Shown one piece after another: positions 59,048-64,000 of a stretch of 64,000 bases of DNA (its first letter is position 1; the number at the start of each line of letters is the position of its first letter). Where the stretch lies: NCBI GenBank assembly GCA_947629925.1, contig CANRFO010000001.1, positions 62,001 to 126,000 of the forward strand. Direction: 5' to 3'. The notes below the pieces were generated by a model. The model searched no databases and was not told the DNA's origin. It saw only the letters and a program-made list of their open reading frames with translations. The stretch is from an uncultured Ruminiclostridium sp. (GTDB lineage: Bacteria; Bacillota; Clostridia; Oscillospirales; Ruminococcaceae). The position numbers were made by a program, and so were the translations under genes.

Positions 59048-60427
59048 ATGACGCTAACGAAAAATATGACAGTCGGTTCGCCGCTGCGCATACTTTTTTC
59101 CTTTGCACTGCCGCTTATGGTGGGCAACGTGTTTCAGCAGCTTTATACCATGGTTGATTCAATGGTGGTCGGCAAGGTGCTGGGCCTTAACGCGCTGGCG
59201 GCGATAGGCAACGGCGAGTGGCTCAACTGGCTTGTTTTAAGTCTGGTTCAAGGCTTTGCGCAGGGCTTTTCCATTCGTCTTGCGCAGAATTTCGGAGCAG
59301 GAGATGAAAGCAGCTTCAGAAAGACCTACGTCACCTCCCTCAAGCTATCCGTTTTCTGCACGATAGGGATAGTTTGCTTTGCGTTCGCGGCACTGCGCCC
59401 TATTCTTCGCCTGCTGAATACTCCCTCGGAGATATTCCCCATAACCGTGACCTATTTAAGCGTCATCTTCGCAGGCGTGCCTATCGTTATGGCGTATAAC
59501 TTTCTGGCGTCGGTACTGCGTGCTGTGGGCGACAGCAAAACGCCTCTGCGGGCTATGATAATTGCCTCATTGTGCAATATCGTGCTTGATTTGCTTTTCG
59601 TGATAGTTTTTCGCTGGGGAGTAGCAGGTGCGGCGGCGGCAACGCTTATCGGTCAGGCTTTGTCTGCGCTGATATGTTATTTATCCCTGAGAAAGCTGGA
59701 CATAGTGCATGTGCTGAAAGATGAACGCACTTCCGAAAAGGGACTTTCAAAAAAGCTGTTAAAGCTGGCTATGCCGTTTGCGTTCCAGAACCTTATAATT
59801 TCGGTAGGCGGACTGGTAGTCCAGTTCGTCATAAACGGTTACGGCGTTTTGTATATAGCGGGCTTTACAGCGACGAACAAGCTGTACGGTATCCTTGAGA
59901 TAGCCGCCATTTCATACGGCTTTGCGCTCACTACCTATGTGGGACAGAACTACGGCGCAAATAAGCTGAAGCGCGTCAACAAAGGCGTTCACACAGGCGC
60001 ATTGATGGGAGTTGCGACAGCCGCGGTCATCAGCGTGTTGATGTTTCTTTTCGGCAAGTACATAGTCGGCGCATTTATTTCAGGCGAGCCTGCGGACGCT
60101 GCGGCAACGGTGGATATCGCGTATCACTATCTCTGCATTATGTCGGCATTCCTGCCCGTGCTTTACATTCTGCATATTTACCGTTCCTCCCTGCAAGGTC
60201 TCGGCGATACGATAATGCCGATGGTCTCAGGCGCGGCGGAGCTTGTTATGCGTATATCCACCATCTTTTTCCTCCCTTGGCTGATAGGCACCGAGGGACT
60301 TTTCTGGGCGGAGGTCTTTGCCTGGGCGGGAGCCGACATAGTGCTGGTCATAAGCTATTACGTCAGAATGGCGGGAATAAAAAAGCTGTGCGGTACATCG
60401 CCTGATAATGATGAGATCGGAGCATAG
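59048..60427 (+). CDS. MATE family efflux transporter (second)
   Basis: 459 residues, twelve predicted membrane helices. N-terminal half LRILFSFALPLMVGNVFQQLYTMVDSMVVGKV and second half LLKLAMPFAFQNLIISVGGLVVQFV are the MatE repeats. LTTYVGQNYGANKLKRV and YRSSLQGLGDTIMPMVSG are conserved family motifs. It resembles the NorM/DinF-type group that imports sodium or protons while exporting a cationic compound. ATG 59048 has AGGAG 7 bases upstream; an upstream TTG in the same frame has no such site. A hairpin in the leader may control it. No adjacent regulator is convergent. Confidence 0.9.
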   Translation: MTLTKNMTVGSPLRILFSFALPLMVGNVFQQLYTMVDSMVVGKVLGLNALAAIGNGEWLNWLVLSLVQGFAQGFSIRLAQNFGAGDESSFRKTYVTSLKLSVFCTIGIVCFAFAALRPILRLLNTPSEIFPITVTYLSVIFAGVPIVMAYNFLASVLRAVGDSKTPLRAMIIASLCNIVLDLLFVIVFRWGVAGAAAATLIGQALSALICYLSLRKLDIVHVLKDERTSEKGLSKKLLKLAMPFAFQNLIISVGGLVVQFVINGYGVLYIAGFTATNKLYGILEIAAISYGFALTTYVGQNYGANKLKRVNKGVHTGALMGVATAAVISVLMFLFGKYIVGAFISGEPADAAATVDIAYHYLCIMSAFLPVLYILHIYRSSLQGLGDTIMPMVSGAAELVMRISTIFFLPWLIGTEGLFWAEVFAWAGADIVLVISYYVRMAGIKKLCGTSPDNDEIGA

Positions 60428-60457
60428 CCGTATTTTTAAGTTTTCACCTCTTTAAAA

Positions 60458-60487
60458 AAATCACGCCCTGAAACAGAGCGTGATTTT
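60458..60487. terminator. Terminator after the second MATE gene
   Basis: AAATCACGC (60458-60466) pairs with GCGTGATTT (60478-60486), with an 11-base loop; A and T flanks let it work in both directions. Confidence 0.85.
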
Positions 60488-60730
60488 AAATTTACCTTTC
60501 GGCAAAAATTTTCATACGCGGCATAAAACCGAACCTCCGCCGCAGGACGGCAAGCCGTCAGGTTTTCAAGCCCGCTGACAAAAAAAGGTGCTAAACCTTT
60601 GACTAAGTTCTGATTCCGCAACCTTGAACCTTTTAACATAAACAAAGAATAACGGAAAACGGAAAACCGTGACCTTTAACTCTTGACCTCAAATACGAGC
60701 AAAAAGCAGTCGGCGGACTTCGGAAAAGCG
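60488..60730. other. Intergenic stretch without a supported gene
   Basis: GACGGC/GCCGTC (60546-60559) within ACCT...AGGT could be a weak terminator for the converging coiled-coil gene (minus strand). No coding frame with a ribosome site was seen; a 69-codon minus frame crosses the terminator and was rejected. Confidence 0.6.
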
Positions 60731-61237
60731 TTAAATATCGATCTCAAACCTGACCGTGCTGTTTACAAGGTCAAGCGCTGTCTGCACCCTTGAAAGCTCC
60801 TCAGAGATCTTTTCAAATTCCTTTTCCGCCTCTTCAATGTCATAGTTGGCGTAGCGGTATTCTATTATAGCTTTTGTGGGATAGTGTGACTGTTCCCTCT
60901 GCTTTGGCAGGCGGCTTTTCATAGCGTCCAGCCTTGATTTTTTCATCGAAAGCTGAGGAATGTACACCAGCGCCTGATCGATAGTCATATTTATCTCAGG
61001 GATCACCTGCGTCGTGTTAAAGCAGTTTACAGCGTGCTTTACGCGGCGTATTTTTTCTTCAAGCTCCGCCAGCTTTTCCTGAGTTTCAGCAAAAGAATAT
61101 TCAGGGCGCACCGATTCAACGTCCTCTTCGATAGCCGCCACGAATGAGGCGCTCATATCTTCTCTGGTCAAAAGAGCGGTATGCTCCTCGTTAAGCTTTC
61201 TCAGCAGCTTTGCCGCCTCGGCAGATGTGTATTGCAT
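60731..61237 (-). CDS. Uncharacterised coiled-coil protein
   Basis: 168 residues, almost all predicted helix: TQEKLAELEEKIRRVKHAVNCF, a central NMTIDQALVYIPQLSMKKSRLDAMKSRL, and AEKEFEKISEELSRVQTALDLVNSTVRFEIDI. Function is unknown, and it is soluble, without signal peptide. The ATG has AAAGGAG upstream. It starts 21 bp after the EAL gene on the minus strand and is probably co-expressed with it, so a role in c-di-GMP-related behaviour is possible but unproven. Confidence 0.75.
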   Translation of the reverse strand: MQYTSAEAAKLLRKLNEEHTALLTREDMSASFVAAIEEDVESVRPEYSFAETQEKLAELEEKIRRVKHAVNCFNTTQVIPEINMTIDQALVYIPQLSMKKSRLDAMKSRLPKQREQSHYPTKAIIEYRYANYDIEEAEKEFEKISEELSRVQTALDLVNSTVRFEIDI

Positions 61238-61258
61238 ATGTATTTCTCCTTTGTTATT

Positions 61259-62467
61259 TTAATCCACCGCTCTCGACAGCGTAATCGCCAGCACATCGTC
61301 CGACGATGGATTCTTAACGTAATAATTCGTAGTCTGCACTCTGCGGTATATCCCGTCGTCGCCAAGCTGTCTTGTGACGACCATTCTTTCCCTTTGTCCC
61401 TCGGCATATGCCTTAAGCTGATCGTTTATATCGAAGGTGTCAGAGAACAGCTTTTGATCATCAGGGTGCATAGTGGACGCGCCGTGTACAATAAGCTCCG
61501 TGTAAACGCCCGTCGACGGGCAGGAGGTAGTCGAGAAATTCTCATACGCCATCATATAAAAGCTGTTCCTGCTGAGATTGCTCATTATGATAAGCGGATA
61601 TCTCTTGAAAATAACGTCCAGCAAAAGCTGCGTAGCTGTTGCAGGCGCCTGCGTTACAAGTATATCCTCTGTGGGAGCGGCGTTTTTGTCCGAGGTTTCG
61701 ACTATCGCCCTGAACTGATCTTCAGGCATAGGCTTTGCAAACAAAAAGCCTTGTATCAGCTCGCAGCCGCAGGTGCGCAGGAAGCCGAGCTGCTCCACCG
61801 TTTCAACGCCCTCTGCCACGGTAGTCATTTTAAGCCTGTGAGCGAAGGAGAAAATGCTCTCCAGCACTATCCTTTCCTTTTCGTCCTCGCAGTTGTTGCT
61901 CAGCAGCGATTTGTCTATCTTTATTACCTTGGCGGGAACGTCCTTCACAAAGTTGAGCGAAGAAAGCCCGCTTCCGAAGTCGTCTATCGAAACGGTAAAG
62001 CCTGCCTCGTTTATGCTTTTCACAAACGAAATAACATTATTTTCATCGGAAGCAAGGGCGGATTCGGTTATCTCCACCTCCACCAGATCATGCGGAACGC
62101 CGTAGCTGTCCACCACGCCGCACAGCTTTTTCGCATAATCCGCTTCCTGGGTATGTAATCTTGAAACGTTCACCGAAACGGTGACCACGTTCCTGCCCTT
62201 TTTCAGCTCCTCGCTGAGAAAGGCGCATACCTCTTTCATCATATACCAGTCAAGCTCGGTTATCAGATTCAGCTCCTCCAGCAGTGGAATGAACCTGTAA
62301 GGCGGAATGATCTCCCCCTCCTTTGTCAACCACCTTGCCAGCGCCTCCGCGCCTGATACCTTGCTTGTAATGGCGTCGTATTTCGGCTGGTAATAAACCT
62401 TTATTTCCTTATTTTCCATCGCCTTGTCGATAAGGCTCTTTATATTTTCTTTTGTAATGTCAAACAT
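61259..62467 (-). CDS. EAL-domain cyclic-di-GMP phosphodiesterase
   Basis: 402 residues. The EAL domain (about 1-255) keeps the EAL motif (GAEALARW), the metal/catalytic EVEITESAL, DDFGSGLSSL, KIDKSLL, EGVETVEQL and QGFLFAKPMP, so it looks active and degrades c-di-GMP to pGpG. A C-terminal part of about 135 residues (RYPLIIMSNLSRNSFYMMAYENF ... RRVQTTNYYVK) resembles a PAS sensor but follows the EAL domain. No membrane helix, so cytoplasmic. ATG 62467 has AAGGTGG 5 bases upstream; GTG 62476 is less likely. A TTGACT-17-TATACT promoter precedes it. Confidence 0.9.
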   Translation of the reverse strand: MFDITKENIKSLIDKAMENKEIKVYYQPKYDAITSKVSGAEALARWLTKEGEIIPPYRFIPLLEELNLITELDWYMMKEVCAFLSEELKKGRNVVTVSVNVSRLHTQEADYAKKLCGVVDSYGVPHDLVEVEITESALASDENNVISFVKSINEAGFTVSIDDFGSGLSSLNFVKDVPAKVIKIDKSLLSNNCEDEKERIVLESIFSFAHRLKMTTVAEGVETVEQLGFLRTCGCELIQGFLFAKPMPEDQFRAIVETSDKNAAPTEDILVTQAPATATQLLLDVIFKRYPLIIMSNLSRNSFYMMAYENFSTTSCPSTGVYTELIVHGASTMHPDDQKLFSDTFDINDQLKAYAEGQRERMVVTRQLGDDGIYRRVQTTNYYVKNPSSDDVLAITLSRAVD

Positions 62468-62507
62468 AGCAGCCACCTTTTCTGTTTTATATATTTATTC
62501 ATTATAC

Positions 62508-62536
62508 AGTATAACATAAATAGCTTTTTTAGTCAA
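62508..62536 (-). promoter_or_regulatory. Sigma-A promoter of the EAL/coiled-coil pair
   Basis: On the minus strand TTGACT (62536-62531), 17-bp spacer, TATACT (62513-62508), about 40 bp before ATG 62467. Confidence 0.83.
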
Positions 62537-62561
62537 TTCAGAAAATTTTTATACAATATGC

Positions 62562-63098
62562 CTAAATCAGCTCTCCTATCTCCGAGTTGAAATCGTCCAG
62601 CATAACTCTCAGCGCAGTGAAAGCGATGACCGAGTAAATATCTGTCCCCTTCTGAAGTCCCACGGGAATTTCCAGCGGCTGTATATTCTTTCCCGAAAAG
62701 GCGGTAAGCTCCCTGTTCAGCGTCACCACCACCCCGTCGTCGGACAGACTGCTGTACGAAAAAGTATCCATCTTGCGAAATCCGCAGGTTATCGTATGGC
62801 AGCCGCTGTTTTTAAGCGCCTTCATCTGCTCCTCATTTTCCGAGCAGGCAATTACCGCCGCTCCTTCGGGAAACGCAAAGTCGGGAACGCACCCTTTTTT
62901 CAGCAGGAAAACGGGATTTTCCGCTTCAACCTTGTCATAGCGTGGAAAATCCGTTGCCACAAGCTCATAGCCCCGCCCCCACTGGCTCGTCCTGTTATTT
63001 TCAATGTAAGTAACGCAGTACGTCTCGGACAGTATATTTTTCAGCAGAAAACGGAAGTCCCCGTCCTCTTTGTCCCCGCAAATAAAAATAGTAGTCAC
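62562..63098 (-). CDS. Uncharacterised protein
   Basis: 178 residues, not recognised. It has a Rossmann-like alternation: an N-terminal TTIFICGDKEDGDFRFLLKNIL, then FPEGAAVIACSENEEQMKALKNSG with GCHTITCGFRKMDTFSYSS, and ends SVIAFTALRVMLDDFNSEIGELI. The CGFRKMDTFSYSS stretch slightly recalls Mur ligase-like domains, but no ATP site was seen. GTG 63098 is chosen because AAAGGGG lies 8 bases upstream; GTG 63107 abuts that site. It follows korC on the minus strand with a 62-bp gap and may be in the same transcript. Confidence 0.65.
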   Translation of the reverse strand: MTTIFICGDKEDGDFRFLLKNILSETYCVTYIENNRTSQWGRGYELVATDFPRYDKVEAENPVFLLKKGCVPDFAFPEGAAVIACSENEEQMKALKNSGCHTITCGFRKMDTFSYSSLSDDGVVVTLNRELTAFSGKNIQPLEIPVGLQKGTDIYSVIAFTALRVMLDDFNSEIGELI

Positions 63099-63160
63099 AA
63101 AGCTCACCCCTTTAGGATATACTTCCTGACTACTATCTGCATTATCTGTTTAATTATTCC

Positions 63161-63691
63161 TTACTGCTCCATACCAAGCTTCAGAGCTTTAAGGTTAGCC
63201 TCGATAAGGTTAGCCTTTTTGGGAGGAACTACCTTATGTACGGCTTTTTCTATAACTTCCTGAGAAGCTATCCCTGTTTCCTTTATCACCTTGCCAAGCA
63301 GTATCACGTTTGCCATACCCTTCAGCCCATTTGAGTTGGCAAGCTCGGTCGCAGGAACGTAAAAGCACTCTATGTCGCTCCTGTCACATTTCTCCTCGAT
63401 AAGGGAACTGTCTATAAAGCACTTTCCCCCCGCCTTTACGTTTCCTATGAATTTGTCATAGCTGGGCGTGTTCATAACAAGGAGAATATCGGGGTCAAGC
63501 ACCAGCGGGGAACCGATAGGATCATCGCTTATGCATACCGAGCAGTTGCAGGTGCCGCCTCTCATTTCAGGACCGTAGGAGGGGAGCCACGAAACGTGCT
63601 TGTCGGCGTAAAGTCCCATATAAGCCAGCAGCTTGCCTATGAAAAGTATGCCCTGACCGCCGAAACCCGCTAAAAGAATGTCGTTTGTCAT
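63161..63691 (-). CDS. korC: 2-oxoacid:ferredoxin oxidoreductase gamma subunit
   Basis: 176 residues, the usual gamma-subunit length. LLAGFGGQGILFIGKLLAYMG, SWLPSYGPEMRGGTCNCSVCIS and the C-terminal GMANVILLGKVIKETG define the POR/KOR gamma family. The complex oxidatively decarboxylates a 2-oxoacid to its CoA ester and reduces ferredoxin. Its ATG overlaps the upstream beta-subunit stop by 4 bases. Substrate (2-oxoglutarate, branched-chain or pyruvate) cannot be settled from this fragment; 2-oxoglutarate/2-oxoisovalerate type is likely because gamma and beta are separate. Confidence 0.9.
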   Translation of the reverse strand: MTNDILLAGFGGQGILFIGKLLAYMGLYADKHVSWLPSYGPEMRGGTCNCSVCISDDPIGSPLVLDPDILLVMNTPSYDKFIGNVKAGGKCFIDSSLIEEKCDRSDIECFYVPATELANSNGLKGMANVILLGKVIKETGIASQEVIEKAVHKVVPPKKANLIEANLKALKLGMEQ

Positions 63692-64000
63692 CTTACAGCG
63701 CCCTCCTTGAATACTCCCAAAGGATAGTAGGGTATCATCTCGTCCTTCAGTCGTTGGATAGCCTCGATAGGCGTTTTGCCCCAGTTTGTGGGACAGGTGG
63801 AAAGCACCTCTATGATAGAAAAGCCCTGCTTGTTCTTCTGGAACTCAAAGCCTTTTCTGATAGCTTTCTTTGCATTCATTATGGACTTGGGGTCGATAAC
63901 GGTAACACGCTCCGCAAGCGCCACGCCGTCAAGCTGTGACAGCATTTCGCACACCTTTACGGGAAATCCCTCTACGTTGATATTTCTTCCGTAAGGAGTG
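63688..64000 (-). CDS. korB: 2-oxoacid:ferredoxin oxidoreductase beta subunit, C-terminal part (5' end outside window)
   Basis: The frame is open to the window edge (about 104 codons). It reads TPYGRNINVEGFPVKVCEML, ERVTVIDPKSIMNAKKAIRKGFEFQ and FSIIEVLSTCPTNWGKTPIEAIQRL. These are C-terminal motifs of the thiamine-diphosphate-binding beta subunit of the POR/KOR/VOR family; the ThDP motif lies outside the window. It is followed by korC with a 4-base overlap. Any start seen inside the window (GTG 63954) is internal. Confidence 0.88.
   Translation of the reverse strand, partial: TPYGRNINVEGFPVKVCEMLSQLDGVALAERVTVIDPKSIMNAKKAIRKGFEFQKNKQGFSIIEVLSTCPTNWGKTPIEAIQRLKDEMIPYYPLGVFKEGAVR

Noticed and set aside
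60436-60645. 69-codon minus-strand frame after the second MATE gene
   Set aside because: It runs through an intrinsic terminator and has no family match or ribosome site.

Overview
The window looks like a chromosome segment of an anaerobic, spore-forming Clostridia, most likely a gut Ruminococcus-type organism (Oscillospiraceae). The evidence is a gerA-gerB-gerC germination operon with DUF421/DUF4363 neighbours, a flavodiiron protein, a ferredoxin-dependent 2-oxoacid oxidoreductase, Gram-positive gene order, consensus sigma-A promoters and AGGAGG ribosome binding sites. Species cannot be decided from sequence alone. No tRNA, rRNA, CRISPR array, prophage or transposase gene was found.

Layout. 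1-6475 is housekeeping: the 3' end of recA, then recX, rimO, pgsA, and an rpmH-rnpA-yidD-yidC-jag run behind its own promoter. 6476-10228 holds a secreted G5/3D-domain protein, a small membrane protein and a MATE transporter. 10298-24298 is one 13.8-kb gene for a 4,597-residue surface protein: signal peptide, von Willebrand A domain interrupted by a LamG-like domain, one SpaA/Cna-B-like module, 18 pilin-type isopeptide modules, a Thr/Pro/Glu stalk and a C-terminal anchor. 24344-31649 carries a flavodiiron protein, a two-gene sensory unit (solute-binding protein fused to a 5'-nucleotidase C-terminal domain, then a hybrid histidine kinase), a phosphodiesterase and two small conserved genes. 31722-36588 is the germination operon (minus strand) plus DUF421 and DUF4363 genes. 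36598-43001 is recJ, rel, a metallo-hydrolase, a zinc-ribbon protein and galT. 43115-50643 holds a small wall-anchored protein and minus-strand glycan genes (GH2, GH95) with a SLOG and an HD protein. 50742-57712 is a plus-strand run: nadE, an unknown protein, an FGGY kinase, araD, then NusG-II, Gx-transporter and ApbE genes that resemble part of the flavin-based extracellular electron transfer locus. 57779-64000 contains an HTH membrane regulator, a second MATE transporter, an EAL phosphodiesterase with a coiled-coil partner, an unknown protein and the korC/korB end of a 2-oxoacid oxidoreductase operon.

The most unusual items are: (1) the giant surface protein, with Lys/Glu/Asn isopeptide residues kept in all 18 modules, a recent 1.3-kb internal duplication, and a G9 tract inside an 11-bp inverted repeat next to its promoter; (2) the fusion of a solute-binding protein to a 5'-nucleotidase C-terminal domain lacking the catalytic metallophosphatase domain, translationally coupled to a hybrid kinase; (3) two 272-bp copies of a non-coding, palindromic, multi-hairpin repeat flanking the apbE/HTH segment, with a compensatory base-pair change between copies.
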